From assembly GCF_003172915.1 (NCBI RefSeq), contig NZ_QGKU01000015.1:1-64000 (forward strand): a DNA stretch of 64,000 nt, written 5' to 3'. The number at the start of each line of letters is the position of its first letter. The stretch's first letter is position 1. Source of the stretch: Meridianimarinicoccus roseus. Its GTDB lineage: Bacteria; Pseudomonadota; Alphaproteobacteria; Rhodobacterales; Rhodobacteraceae. This document shows positions 8,604-17,621 of this stretch, piece after piece. The notes below the pieces were generated by a model that saw nothing but the letters and a program-made list of their open reading frames with translations, did not search any database and was not told the origin of the DNA. Both the position numbers and the translations under genes were made by a program.

Positions 8604-8712
8604 CGACCGGTTCGCCGCGTCTGGCCGCCGCGCGTGCGGCGCGCGCCGCAACATCCGGTGGGGATCTTCGCGAGGCCGGACCAACCGCGCCGATCGGGGG
8701 AAGCGGACTGTG

Positions 8713-9351
8713 ATGCGCCCTTATGAAAAGGATCCGGCCGCGATCTATGCGCAGAGCTTCGCCACCGTGCGGGCCGAGGCGCGGCTGGACCGGTTCGATG
8801 CGGCGATGCAGGCGGTCGCGATCAGGCTGATCCACGCCTGCGGGATGATCGACGTGGCCGACCGGCTGGCATCCTCGCCCGGCGCGGCCGAGGCGGGGCG
8901 CGCCGCGCTGGCTGCGGGGGCTCCTGTGCTGTGCGACTGCGAAATGGTCGCCGCCGGGGTGATCCGCCGCGCGCTGCCCGCCGGGAACGAGGTGATCGTG
9001 ACCCTGAACGATCAGCGCGTGCCCGCGCTGGCCGCCGATCTGGGCACCACCCGGTCCGCGGCGGCTGTGGAGTTATGGCGCGACCGGCTGGCAGGCAGCG
9101 TCGTGGCTATCGGCAATGCGCCCACCGCGCTGTTCCATCTTCTCGAAGCGATCGAGGGCGGGGCGCCGCCGCCTGCGCTGATCCTCGGTTTTCCGGTCGG
9201 CTTCGTCGGCGCGGCGGAATCCAAGGCCGAGCTGGCGGCGCGGCCGCGCGGTGCGGGCTTCATCGCTTTGCGCGGGCGGCGCGGCGGATCGGCGATGGCC
9301 TCGGCGGCGGTGAACGCGCTGGCGGCCGGCCTGCCCGGAGAGCCGCGGTGA
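8713..9351 (+). CDS. cobH: Precorrin-8X methylmutase CobH (CbiC)
   Basis: Moves the C11 methyl group to C12 to give hydrogenobyrinic (or cobyrinic) acid. The 212 residues begin MRPYEKDPAAIYAQSFATVRAEA and show RLIHACGMIDVADRL, with the likely catalytic His, then VLCDCEMVAAGV and LGFPVGFVGAAESKAEL, all typical of the family. The frame remains open upstream but without conservation; ATG 8713 (or GTG 8710) fits the normal N-terminus. The TGA overlaps the GTG of cobL by four bases (GTGA), so translation is probably coupled. Confidence 0.95.
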   Translation: MRPYEKDPAAIYAQSFATVRAEARLDRFDAAMQAVAIRLIHACGMIDVADRLASSPGAAEAGRAALAAGAPVLCDCEMVAAGVIRRALPAGNEVIVTLNDQRVPALAADLGTTRSAAAVELWRDRLAGSVVAIGNAPTALFHLLEAIEGGAPPPALILGFPVGFVGAAESKAELAARPRGAGFIALRGRRGGSAMASAAVNALAAGLPGEPR

Positions 9352-10550
9352 CCGCACCCTGGCTGGACATCATCGGGATGGGCGATGACGGGCTCGACAG
9401 CCTGCTGCCCGCCGCGCGCGCCCGGCTCAACGCCGCCGAGGTTGTCGTCGCCTCGCCGCGGCTGCACGCGCTCTGCCCCGCGCTGCCGGGCGAGCGGGTG
9501 TCCTGGCCGTCACCCTTTGACGCGCTGATCGGCCGACTGCGGGGGCTGCGCGGCCGGCCGGTTGCGGTGCTGGCGACGGGCGATCCGTTGTGGTTTTCCG
9601 TCGGTGCGCGGATCGGTCAGGAACTGGACCCGGCCGAGATCCGGTACCATCCGCAGTTGTCCGCCTTCCAGCTGGCCTGTGCGCGATTGGGCTGGCCGCT
9701 GGCCGATGTCGAGACGCTTACGGTGCATGGCCGCGCGCCGGAACGCATTCTGCCCTTCGTCGCGCCGGGCACACGGCTGCTGGTGCTGACGTCCGGGCCC
9801 GAAGCGCCGACTCAGATCGCGCGGCTGCTGACCGATCGCGGCTATGGCCCGTCCGTGCTGACAGTTCTGGCGCATCTGGGCGGGCAGTCCGAAAGCCGCA
9901 TCAGCGGGCTTGCCTCGGGCTGGCGGCGCGAGGTGCCAGCCTTCCACGTGCTTGCTGTGGAATGCGTGGGCGACAGCGGCGCGCAGATCATCAGCCGCGC
10001 GCCGGGCCTGCCGGACGACCTGTTCCACCATGACGGCAAGATCACCAAGCGCGAGGTGCGGGCGGTTACGCTGGCCAAGCTGATGCCGCAGCGCGGGGCG
10101 CTGCTGTGGGACGTGGGGGCGGGCTGCGGGTCCATCGGGATCGAGTGGATGCGCGCGGCCTGCGATGCGCGCGCCATTGGCATCGACCCGCGCGAGGACC
10201 GACGCGACATGGCGATGGAAAACGCGCTCTCACTCGGGGTGCCGGGGTTCGACATGGTGCTCGGGCGCGCGCCTGAGGCCTTTGGCGGCCTTCCCGCGCC
10301 CGACGCCGTATTCCTCGGCGGGGGTCTGTCGCACGCTGCGGCCGATGCCGCTTTGGGCGCGCTCAAGCCGCTGGGGCGTCTCGTGGCCAATGCCGTCACG
10401 CTTCAAAGCGAAGCGGTGCTGCTGGCACTGCATGACCGGCTGGGCGGCGAGTTGACCCGACTGTCGGTCGCCCGCGCGCGCCCGGTCGGCGGTATGACCG
10501 GCTGGGGCCCAATGATGCCGGTCACGCAATGGAGCCTGCTCAAGAGATGA
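9348..10550 (+). CDS. cobL: Precorrin-6Y C5,15-methyltransferase (decarboxylating) CobL, CbiE-CbiT fusion
   Basis: Methylates C5 and C15 and decarboxylates the ring-C acetate of precorrin-6Y, giving precorrin-8X. The 400 residues divide into an N-terminal tetrapyrrole methylase (CbiE-like, about 1-200; IIGMGDDGLDSL, VLATGDPLWFSVG) and a C-terminal Rossmann methyltransferase (CbiT-like, about 210-400; LLWDVGAGCGSIGIEWMR). It starts with GTG inside the stop of cobH and ends in an ATGA overlap with cobI. Its product is the substrate of the cobH enzyme encoded just upstream. Confidence 0.95.
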   Translation: MTAPWLDIIGMGDDGLDSLLPAARARLNAAEVVVASPRLHALCPALPGERVSWPSPFDALIGRLRGLRGRPVAVLATGDPLWFSVGARIGQELDPAEIRYHPQLSAFQLACARLGWPLADVETLTVHGRAPERILPFVAPGTRLLVLTSGPEAPTQIARLLTDRGYGPSVLTVLAHLGGQSESRISGLASGWRREVPAFHVLAVECVGDSGAQIISRAPGLPDDLFHHDGKITKREVRAVTLAKLMPQRGALLWDVGAGCGSIGIEWMRAACDARAIGIDPREDRRDMAMENALSLGVPGFDMVLGRAPEAFGGLPAPDAVFLGGGLSHAAADAALGALKPLGRLVANAVTLQSEAVLLALHDRLGGELTRLSVARARPVGGMTGWGPMMPVTQWSLLKR

Positions 10551-11257
10551 TCCCACAGGCAGGCACGCTGTTCGGCGTCGGGCTTGGGCCCGGCGACCCT
10601 GATCTCGTCACCCGTCGCGCCGCGCGTCTGATCGAGGGCGCGACGGTCATCGCTTATCCGGCGCTGGCGGGCGGGGACAGTCTGGCGCGGTCCATCGCGG
10701 CGGACATGATCCCACCCGGCGCGCGGGAGATCTTGATCGACCTGCCCATGACAACGGACCGTGCTCCGGCGCAGGCCGCCTATGACGCAGGTGCGGCCCG
10801 GATCGCCGAGGCGCTGGAGGCGGGGCAGGACGTGGTCACGCTGTGCGAGGGCGATCCGTTCTTCTACGGCTCCTTCATGTACCTTCACGCCCGGCTGGCT
10901 CCGCGCTTCCGGGTGCAGGTCGTGCCCGGTGTGACTTCGGTCACCGCCTGCGCTGCGCTGGCCGGTCTGCCGCTTGCCGCGCGCAACGAGGCGATGACCG
11001 TGCTGCCCGGCCCGCTGGACGATGACGCGCTGGCGGCGCGTATCCGGTCCGCCGACACGCTGGTGCTGATGAAGGTGGGCCGCCACCTGCCGCGACTGCG
11101 CGCGCTGCTGGCCCGCGAGGGGCTGCTGGACGCGGCCGTCTACGTGGAACGCGCCAGCCTGCCGTCACAGCGGGTGATGCCGCTGGCCGAAGCGCCGAAT
11201 GCGGCACCGTATTTCTCGATGATCCTCGTGACGAAAGGGGCCGATCCGTGGCTGTGA
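10547..11257 (+). CDS. cobI: Precorrin-2 C20-methyltransferase CobI (CbiL)
   Basis: SAM-dependent methylase making precorrin-3A. The 236 residues show the tetrapyrrole methylase signatures FGVGLGPGDPDLVTRRAARL at the start, CEGDPFFYGSFMYLHARL and the glycine-rich VVPGVTSVTACAALAGLPLA. The ATG at 10547 is preferred over an in-frame ATG at 10529 because it forms an ATGA overlap with cobL, matching the coupling seen in the rest of this operon. It ends ten bases into the cbiG-cobJ fusion. Confidence 0.94.
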   Translation: MIPQAGTLFGVGLGPGDPDLVTRRAARLIEGATVIAYPALAGGDSLARSIAADMIPPGAREILIDLPMTTDRAPAQAAYDAGAARIAEALEAGQDVVTLCEGDPFFYGSFMYLHARLAPRFRVQVVPGVTSVTACAALAGLPLAARNEAMTVLPGPLDDDALAARIRSADTLVLMKVGRHLPRLRALLAREGLLDAAVYVERASLPSQRVMPLAEAPNAAPYFSMILVTKGADPWL

Positions 11258-13053
11258 AACCTGTTGTGCTGTGCATCAACCGCGCCGGTGCGCGGGTCGC
11301 GCGCCGCGTTGCCGACCACCTTGGTGCGGCGCTGCATGGCCGCGTCGACCGCGTGGACGCGCCCGATGTCGCCTTCAACGACGCGCTGGACCATGTGCGC
11401 GACCTGTTCGCCGCCGGTGTGCCGGTTGTCGGGGTCTGCGCCAGTGGCATCCTTATCCGAGCGGTGGCCCCGCTGCTGTCCGACAAGCGTGCCGAACCGC
11501 CGGTGGTGGCGGTGTCCGATGACGGCGCGGTGGTGGTGCCGTTGCTGGGCGGGCATCGCGGCGCGAACCGGCTTGCGCGCGACATCGCCGGGGCGCTTGG
11601 CGGCGCGGCGGCGGTGACCACGGCGGGCGACGTGGCGCTCGGCGTGGCGCTGGACGCGCCTCCGCCCGGCTACCTTCTGGCCAACCCCGAGGACGCCAAG
11701 ACCGCCATGGCGGCCCTGCTGGCCGGCGGCGGTGCGCGCCTGATAGGCGAGGCGCTGTTCGATTTGCCGCAGAAGCCGGACGCCGAGATCGAGATCGCCG
11801 TGACCGAGGCCCCGCTGGACGGCGGCCCCGCGCGGCTGGTGTATCACCCGCGGCGGCATGTGCTTGGCGTCGGCTGCGCGCGCGGCTGTGATGCGGCCGA
11901 ACTGCGGGATCTGGCCGCGCGGGTGCTGGCGGATGCGGGCATCGCGCCGGGCGCGGTGGCGGCGGTGGCGACGCTGGATCTGAAGGCGGACGAGCCGGCG
12001 GTTAACGCGCTGGCGGCGCGGCTGGGTGTGCCGCTGCGGCTGTTCACCGCCACCGAACTTGAAGCGCTCGCCCCGCGGCTGGCCACACCGTCCGAGGTCG
12101 TCTTCGCCGAGGTCGGCTGCCATGGCGTGTCCGAAGGCGCGGCGCTCGCGGTGGCGGGGCCGGATGGTGCGCTGAGGGTCGCCAAGACCAAGACCGCCAA
12201 TGCCACCTGCGCGCTGGCCCGCGCGCCGGACGTGCTGGACGGACCGCTGCCGGGCCGCGGGCGGGGCCGGGTGGCGCTGGTGGGGATAGGTCCGGGCGAC
12301 GCGCAATGGCGCACGCCGGAAGCCAGCCGGATGGTTGCGCAGGCCGAGGAGCTTGTGGGATACGGATTGTATATCAATCTGTTGGGGGCGATCGCGGCGG
12401 GCAAGCCGCGGGCGGAGTTTCCGCTGGGCGGCGAAGAGGACCGCTGCCGCCACGCGCTGGAGGAAGCCGCCAAGGGGCGCGACATCGCGATCATCTGTTC
12501 CGGCGACGCGGGCATCTATGCCATGGGCGCGCTGGTCTATGAACTTGTGGCGCGTGGCGACGGACCGGGTGGGGTGAGCGACGCTGCCCGCCGCGTGGAG
12601 ATCGTGAGCGCGCCGGGCGTGTCCGCGCTGCAAGGCGCCGCCGCCCGCGCCGGCGCGCCGCTGGGACATGATTTCTGCGCCATTTCGCTGTCGGATCTGT
12701 TGACTCCGCGCGAGGATATTCTCAAGCGTTTACAGGCGGCTGCGGAGGGAGATTTCGTGATTGCCTTCTACAACCCGGTCAGCAAGCGCCGCCGGACCCT
12801 GCTGGCCGACGCGCGCGATATCTTGCTGAAATACCGCCCGGCGGACACGCCGGTCCTGCTTGCAAGCTCGCTTGGCCGACCCGAGGAAGCGCTGAAATAC
12901 CGCCGCCTCGATGCGCTGGAGGTGGACGAGGTGGATATGCTGACGGTTGTGCTGGTCGGGTCCAGCCAGTCGCGGCTGGTGGCCACGGGCGACGGGCCGC
13001 GCATGTTCACGCCGCGCGGCTATGCCAGGAAACTGGCCGCGCCGGACGCATAG
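11248..13053 (+). CDS. cobJ: CbiG-CobJ fusion: precorrin-5A hydrolase-like domain plus precorrin-3B C17-methyltransferase
   Basis: The 601-residue fusion has two recognisable parts. Residues about 1-330 match CbiG: the N-terminal signature GVCASGILIRAVAPLLSDK followed by VVPLLGGHRGANRLA, a middle region, and a C-terminal CbiG_C/CobE domain starting at HVLGVGCARGCDAAEL and ending near VGCHGVSEGAALAVAG. Residues about 345-601 are CobJ/CbiH, with VALVGIGPGDAQWRTPEA, CSGDAGIYAMGALVYELV and FYNPVSKRRR. CobJ contracts the ring while methylating C17; CbiG opens the delta-lactone and releases a two-carbon unit in the anaerobic route. GTG 11248 has AAAGGGG at good spacing; GTG 11254 (GTGA overlap) is an alternative. 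It is the last cob gene here. Confidence 0.9.
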   Translation: MAVKPVVLCINRAGARVARRVADHLGAALHGRVDRVDAPDVAFNDALDHVRDLFAAGVPVVGVCASGILIRAVAPLLSDKRAEPPVVAVSDDGAVVVPLLGGHRGANRLARDIAGALGGAAAVTTAGDVALGVALDAPPPGYLLANPEDAKTAMAALLAGGGARLIGEALFDLPQKPDAEIEIAVTEAPLDGGPARLVYHPRRHVLGVGCARGCDAAELRDLAARVLADAGIAPGAVAAVATLDLKADEPAVNALAARLGVPLRLFTATELEALAPRLATPSEVVFAEVGCHGVSEGAALAVAGPDGALRVAKTKTANATCALARAPDVLDGPLPGRGRGRVALVGIGPGDAQWRTPEASRMVAQAEELVGYGLYINLLGAIAAGKPRAEFPLGGEEDRCRHALEEAAKGRDIAIICSGDAGIYAMGALVYELVARGDGPGGVSDAARRVEIVSAPGVSALQGAAARAGAPLGHDFCAISLSDLLTPREDILKRLQAAAEGDFVIAFYNPVSKRRRTLLADARDILLKYRPADTPVLLASSLGRPEEALKYRRLDALEVDEVDMLTVVLVGSSQSRLVATGDGPRMFTPRGYARKLAAPDA

Positions 13054-13146
13054 CAGCCGTGCAGGAGGGCCTTTACGGGTCGGGCGCGGTGCATGCGTTC
13101 AGGGCAAGCCGCGACAAGACGAAACCAACGCAGGGACGGGAGGAGC

Positions 13147-13650
13147 ATGGCCGACATTCCTGTGCTGACGACAGCGCGGCTGACGCTCAGGGCGATGCGC
13201 GCGGCGGACTGGCCCTGCTTTCGCGCACTGATGGCCTCGCCGCGCGCGCGGCACATGGGTGGCCCATTCGATGATACCGCCGCATGGGGCATGTTCTGCG
13301 CGGATCATGCGCAATGGGATCTGTTCGGCACCGGGGCGCTGATGATCGACGACCGCGCGACCGGGGACTGTCTTGGGCAGGTCGGGGTCAATGCCGGGCC
13401 GCTGTTTCCGGAACGCGAACTGGGCTGGTTCGTCTATCCGCAGGCCGAGGCGCGCGGTATCGCTTTCGAGGCCGCCTCCGCGCTGCGGGACTGGACGCGC
13501 GATGTGCGCCGACTTGACACGCTGGTCAGCTATGTCGATCCGGACAACGCGCGCTCGGTGAGACTGGCGGAGCGGCTAGGGGCCGTGCAGGATCCGGACG
13601 CGCCGCGCCCGGACCCGGATGACCTCGTGTTCCGGCACTTCCGGCGCTAG
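13147..13650 (+). CDS. GNAT family N-acetyltransferase
   Basis: The 167-residue protein is of the RimJ/RimL-like acetyltransferase type. It opens IPVLTTARLTLRAMRAADW, carries GQVGVNAGPLFPERELGWFVYPQAEARGIAFEAA (only part quoted as key: the ELGWFVYP strand and the AEARGIAFEA acetyl-CoA loop, which replaces the commoner QGxGxA), and ends VDPDNARSVRLAERLGA, a standard GNAT helix. The ATG at 13147 has GGGAGGAG just upstream; the frame extends further but without similarity. The acceptor substrate is unknown. It is separated from the cob operon by about 90 bases. Confidence 0.85.
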   Translation: MADIPVLTTARLTLRAMRAADWPCFRALMASPRARHMGGPFDDTAAWGMFCADHAQWDLFGTGALMIDDRATGDCLGQVGVNAGPLFPERELGWFVYPQAEARGIAFEAASALRDWTRDVRRLDTLVSYVDPDNARSVRLAERLGAVQDPDAPRPDPDDLVFRHFRR

Positions 13651-13744
13651 CCGCCCCGGCGGGGGCGGCGCACCGCGGGGTGCGGCTGCGTGCGGACCGC
13701 CGCAGGTGCCCTGCATGGTCGGCAGCTTGGTGCCGATCCGCGCG

Positions 13745-14041
13745 TCAGTGCGCTTTGTGGGCAACCTCGAACGCGGCCTGCTGCTCGGCGGTCGCCTCAA
13801 GCTGGTGCTGCGCCTTCCAGTCCGCATAGGGCATCCCGTAGAACGCCGTGCGGGCGGTTTCCTTGTCCATCTCGATGCCGCGTTCGTTTGCCGCTTCCTG
13901 ATACCAGCGGCTCAGGCAGTTCCGGCAGAACCCGGCGAGGTTCATCATGTCGATGTTCTGCACGTCGGCCCGCTCGGCAAGATGGTCGCGCAGGCGGCGG
14001 AAAGCGGCGGCTTCGAGTTCGGTCCGGGTCTGGTCGTCCAT
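13745..14041 (-). CDS. DUF1244 family protein
   Basis: The 98-residue soluble protein carries the family core NIDMMNLAGFCRNCLSRWYQEAA and the following GIEMDKETARTAFYGMPYADWKAQHQ region, which I recognise as DUF1244, a small family widespread in alphaproteobacteria with no assigned function. The two Cys in CRNC could bind metal or form a disulfide. GGAGG lies just upstream of the ATG. It converges with the GNAT gene, with a GC-rich hairpin (13650-13669) between them, and is divergent from the MFS carrier. Confidence 0.88.
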   Translation of the reverse strand: MDDQTRTELEAAAFRRLRDHLAERADVQNIDMMNLAGFCRNCLSRWYQEAANERGIEMDKETARTAFYGMPYADWKAQHQLEATAEQQAAFEVAHKAH

Positions 14042-14140
14042 GGCGTGTCCCTCCTGTCAGTGTCGCTCCTTGATATATGGTCTGCGCCGGGCCGCGAACA
14101 GGGGGCTTGCGGGCGGGCGGGCCAGTGTGCAGAAGGCGGC

Positions 14141-15298
14141 ATGTCCGTGCTTTCTGCCCTTTCCCTCGCCCGTGTCCCGGCCCGAGCGTTCTTCGCGCTG
14201 GGCATCTTCTGGGGCTGTTTCGCCGCGCAGGTGCCGGTTCTGAAGGCCGGGCTTGCGGTGTCGGACGGGCGCTTCGGCACGTTGCTGCTGGGGTCGGCCT
14301 GCGGGCTGATGACGGCGATGTGGCTGGCGCCGCGCGCCGACCGCCTGCTGGGCGCGCGCGGGATGCAAGCGGCGCTGGTCGCGCTGGCGGCGGCGATGCT
14401 GCTGCCGGGGGCTGCGCCCGCACCGCTGGCCTTCTTCGCGGCGATGCTGGTGATGGGCACCTGTTCCGGCCTGCTGGACGTTCTGATGAACGCGCGGGTG
14501 AGCGAGCTGGAGGAGGTCAGCGGCCGGTCGCTGATGAACGCGAGCCACGGCAGTTTTTCGCTGGGCTATGCAGCCGGGGCGCTGGCCACCGGGCTGGCGC
14601 GCGAGGCGGGGCTTGGGCCGCTGACGATCTTCGGCGTGGGCGCGCTGGTGCTGGCCTGCATCGCGGCGAGCCTGCGCATGGCGCCGCTTGCATCGGTGCC
14701 GGACCCCGGAGCGTCGGCCGCGCCTTCGCCGCTGTGGCCGGTCGCGCTGTGCGGTGCGGTGACGCTGGTCGCCTTCATGTCGGAGGCGACGGTGGAGGCC
14801 TGGTCGGCGCTGCATGTCGAGCGCACGCTGGGCGGCAGCGCGGCGGAGGGCGCGCTTGGCCCTGCGATGTTGGGGCTGACCATGGCGGTGGGCCGCTTCT
14901 CGGGTCAGCTTGTGGCCGAGCGTCTGCGCGAATGGCAGGTCATCATTGCCGCCGCCTGCCTGTCCGCTTCGGGCGCGCTGGTCGTGGCCGCGGCCCCGAA
15001 TCCGGCGGTCGCCTATCTGGGGTTCGGCGTGCTGGGGCTGGGCGTGTCGGTGATCGCGCCGATGGGCCTTGCGCTGGCGGGTCGGCTGGTCGCGCCGCAC
15101 CAGCGGACGCAGGTCATCTCGCGGGTGGCGGTGATCGGTTTTGCGGGGCTGTTCTTCGCGCCCGCGCTGATGGGTCATACGAGCGAGGCGTTTGGCCTGC
15201 GCGCGGCTTTCGCGTCGGTGGCGGGCCTGTTGCTGACCGCCGTGCCGCTGGCGCTGGTGCTGCGCGGTCTGCAACGAGCGGGACGCGCCGCCGCCTGA
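14141..15298 (+). CDS. MFS transporter
   Basis: The 385-residue integral membrane protein has about twelve hydrophobic helices in two sets of six. RVPARAFFALGIFWGCFAAQVPVLKAGL is helix 1 (key residues GxFxG-like), WLAPRADRLLGARG holds the inter-helix 2-3 basic loop, and helix 4-5 shows GLLDVLMNARVSELEE and SLMNASHGSFSLGYAAGAL, resembling the fucose/GntP-like and YbjJ-type MFS carriers. The substrate cannot be told from sequence. The ATG at 14141 matches the natural start of helix 1; the frame is open much further upstream only because of GC bias. Confidence 0.85.
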   Translation: MSVLSALSLARVPARAFFALGIFWGCFAAQVPVLKAGLAVSDGRFGTLLLGSACGLMTAMWLAPRADRLLGARGMQAALVALAAAMLLPGAAPAPLAFFAAMLVMGTCSGLLDVLMNARVSELEEVSGRSLMNASHGSFSLGYAAGALATGLAREAGLGPLTIFGVGALVLACIAASLRMAPLASVPDPGASAAPSPLWPVALCGAVTLVAFMSEATVEAWSALHVERTLGGSAAEGALGPAMLGLTMAVGRFSGQLVAERLREWQVIIAAACLSASGALVVAAAPNPAVAYLGFGVLGLGVSVIAPMGLALAGRLVAPHQRTQVISRVAVIGFAGLFFAPALMGHTSEAFGLRAAFASVAGLLLTAVPLALVLRGLQRAGRAAA

Positions 15299-15496
15299 TG
15301 GCAGGGCGGCCCACACTGTCGAACGCGTGTCACATCTTTGCGGGACAAGGTGTGAAACCGGGATCCGAGGTGGACGCAGAGGCAAAAATGGGCCAAACCC
15401 CGCAGCAGTATGTTATCGCTATCGGCGGAGCGCATGGCACGCGGGGCAGGGGTCCCCGCCGCCGGTCCGACCGAACAGGCAGTCAAGGAGACTTCC

Positions 15497-16942
15497 ATGC
15501 ACCGGAACAGAAGCATCAAGATCGTGGCCACGCTGGGCCCGGCATCCGACGATTACGAGATGATCAGCGCGCTGTTCGAGGCGGGCGCGGACGTATTCCG
15601 CCTGAACATGAGCCACGGGGACCATTCCGAGATCGCCGCGCGCCATGCCATCATCCGCAAGATCGAGAAGGACTACGGCCGTCCAATCGCCATCCTGGCC
15701 GACCTTCAGGGGCCAAAACTGCGCTGCGGCGTGTTCGCCAGCGGGACCGAGACGCTGAAGGTGGGGCAGGCGTTCCGCTTCGACCTCGACCCGGCGGAGG
15801 GTGACGCGACCCGCGTGAACCTGCCTCATCCCGAGATTTTTGCGGCGCTGGAGCCGGGTGCGACGCTTCTGGTCAACGATGGCAAGATCCGGGTCAAGGT
15901 CGACAAGTGCGGTCCCGATTTCGCGGATTGCAAGGTGATCGCGGGCGGCGAGATTTCCAACCGCAAGGGCGTGAACGTGCCCGACGTGGTGCTGCCGTTG
16001 GCGGCGCTTTCGGACAAGGACCGGCGCGACCTTGAATTCGTGTGCGAGCTTGGCGTGGACTGGCTGGCGCTGTCTTTCGTGCAGCGCGTGGCCGACGTGA
16101 CCGAGGCGCGGGATCTGGCGCAGGGGCGCGCGGCGATCCTGTCGAAGATCGAGAAGCCGGCCGCCGTGGCCGCCTTCGACGAGATCCTGGGCGCGTCGGA
16201 CGGCATCATGGTGGCGCGTGGCGATCTGGGCGTGGAACTGCCGGTGCAGAACGTGCCGCCGATCCAGAAGCAGCTGATCCGCAAGTGCCGTAAGGCCGCC
16301 AAGCCGGTGATCGTGGCGACGCAGATGCTGGAAAGCATGATCGACAGCCCGATGCCGACCCGCGCCGAGGTGTCGGATGTCGCGACAGCGATCTACGAGG
16401 GGGCTGATGCGATCATGCTGTCGGCCGAATCGGCGGCGGGGTCGTTCCCGGTCGAGGCGGTTAAGACGATGAACAATGTGGCCGAGGAAGTGGAACGCGA
16501 CCCGAACTACCGCAACATCATCGAATCCTCGCGCGAGGTGGAGCGGACCTCCATCGCTGACGGCATCGTCGCCGCCACGCGGGAGCTGGCCGAGGCGTCG
16601 GGCGTGAAGGCGATCTGCTGCTTCACCCATTCGGGCACGACCGCGTCGCTGGTCGCGCGGGAGCGGCCCGCGGTGCCGATCATCGCGCTGACGCCGTTCA
16701 CCCGCACCGCGCGGCGTCTCAGCCTGTCCTGGGGCGTGAACTGCGCAGTGACCGAGGAGGTAGAGCGTTTCAAGATGGCGGTGGTCAGCGCGGCGCGTGC
16801 CGCCCGCGCGATGGACATTGCCGGCCCCGAGGATTTCATCGTGGTCACCGCGGGCGTGCCCTTCAACACGTCGGGCACGACGAACATCCTGCGCGTCGCG
16901 CCCTGCGAGGAACGGTTGATCTTCAGCGCGGAACCAGCCTGA
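15497..16942 (+). CDS. pyk: Pyruvate kinase
   Basis: Glycolytic enzyme making pyruvate and ATP from phosphoenolpyruvate. The 481 residues begin MHRNRSIKIVATLGPASDD and show VFRLNMSHGDH, ILADLQGPKLRCG, VARGDLGVELPVQNVP and ATQMLESMIDSPMPTRAEVSD, i.e. all core motifs. The C-terminal regulatory domain contains FTHSGTTASLVARERPAVPI. AAGGAG is seven bases before the ATG. Upstream 15299-15496 holds no gene. Downstream lies a convergent HupE-type gene and a shared hairpin at 16961-16988. Confidence 0.96.
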   Translation: MHRNRSIKIVATLGPASDDYEMISALFEAGADVFRLNMSHGDHSEIAARHAIIRKIEKDYGRPIAILADLQGPKLRCGVFASGTETLKVGQAFRFDLDPAEGDATRVNLPHPEIFAALEPGATLLVNDGKIRVKVDKCGPDFADCKVIAGGEISNRKGVNVPDVVLPLAALSDKDRRDLEFVCELGVDWLALSFVQRVADVTEARDLAQGRAAILSKIEKPAAVAAFDEILGASDGIMVARGDLGVELPVQNVPPIQKQLIRKCRKAAKPVIVATQMLESMIDSPMPTRAEVSDVATAIYEGADAIMLSAESAAGSFPVEAVKTMNNVAEEVERDPNYRNIIESSREVERTSIADGIVAATRELAEASGVKAICCFTHSGTTASLVARERPAVPIIALTPFTRTARRLSLSWGVNCAVTEEVERFKMAVVSAARAARAMDIAGPEDFIVVTAGVPFNTSGTTNILRVAPCEERLIFSAEPA

Positions 16943-16960
16943 ACCGCGCGGGCGTTGATC

Positions 16961-16988
16961 GTCGGCTGACGGGGCCGCGTCAGCCGAC
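16961..16988. terminator. Hairpin between convergent pyk and hupE-like genes
   Basis: GTCGGCTGAC at 16961-16970 pairs perfectly with GTCAGCCGAC at 16979-16988 across an eight-base loop. It lies after pyk and overlaps the last codons of the convergent minus-strand gene. It lacks a T-run on either side, so it may be a weak or Rho-aided terminator. Confidence 0.45.
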
Positions 16989-17621
16989 GGGGCCCGCAAG
17001 TACCAGCGCCAGCATGAGCAGCGCCAACGCGGCCAGCCAGCTTGCCGCGATGCGAAGGCCGATGTCCACCGGTCCCCGTGGCAGCCGTTCGAACGCCATG
17101 TCCGCAGCACCGCAGAGTGGCAGCAGCACGATATGCGCCCCCGCAAGCGCACCCAGCCCGGTGCCGAGCATCGCGGCCGCCGGGCCGGGATCAGGCAGGC
17201 AGGCCGCGCCCATGCCCAGTCCGATCATCGGCAGCAGCCCAAGCGCGAGCGGCGTTGCGCGGTCGCCGGTCAGTGCGGACAACGCTCCGGCCAGCGCCGC
17301 AAGCGCCAGCAGGGCGGGTTCGGTCGGCACCACAGCGGTCAGTGGACGGGCCGCCAGCAGCCCCGCAGCCAGCCCTGCCAGATAAAGCGGCGCCCCTTGC
17401 GTCACACGGTGCGGCAGATCGCGGCCGATCAGCAGCCCGAGCGCGACCGCCAGCATCCCGATCGCAGGTTCGGCCAGCGGCACCGCGAACCCGGCATATA
17501 CCCCGTCGAGCCCCGGCACAGGTGCGTGCGCCGCTGCAGGCCCAGCCCCGGCCAAGAGGGCAAGCCCGAGGAGTGCGCTTGCCGTCTGCCTGCCCCCGGA
17601 AGGCCGGTCGCGGTCAGGCAA
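16980..17621 (-). CDS. HupE/UreJ-like membrane protein
   Basis: The 213-residue product has a probable signal peptide ending GPAAAHA, followed by PVPGLDGVYAGFAVPLAEPAIGML and about six hydrophobic helices. The layout echoes the HupE/UreJ family, whose mature N-terminus starts with a His soon after cleavage, but the LDH metal motif of true HupE is absent (LAEPAIG), so it may be a partner subunit or diverged paralogue. The apparent start is a TTG overlapping the stop of the upstream hupE gene by eight bases; no ATG is available before the signal peptide. The assignment is moderate and rests on context. Confidence 0.65.
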   Translation of the reverse strand: MPDRDRPSGGRQTASALLGLALLAGAGPAAAHAPVPGLDGVYAGFAVPLAEPAIGMLAVALGLLIGRDLPHRVTQGAPLYLAGLAAGLLAARPLTAVVPTEPALLALAALAGALSALTGDRATPLALGLLPMIGLGMGAACLPDPGPAAAMLGTGLGALAGAHIVLLPLCGAADMAFERLPRGPVDIGLRIAASWLAALALLMLALVLAGPVG

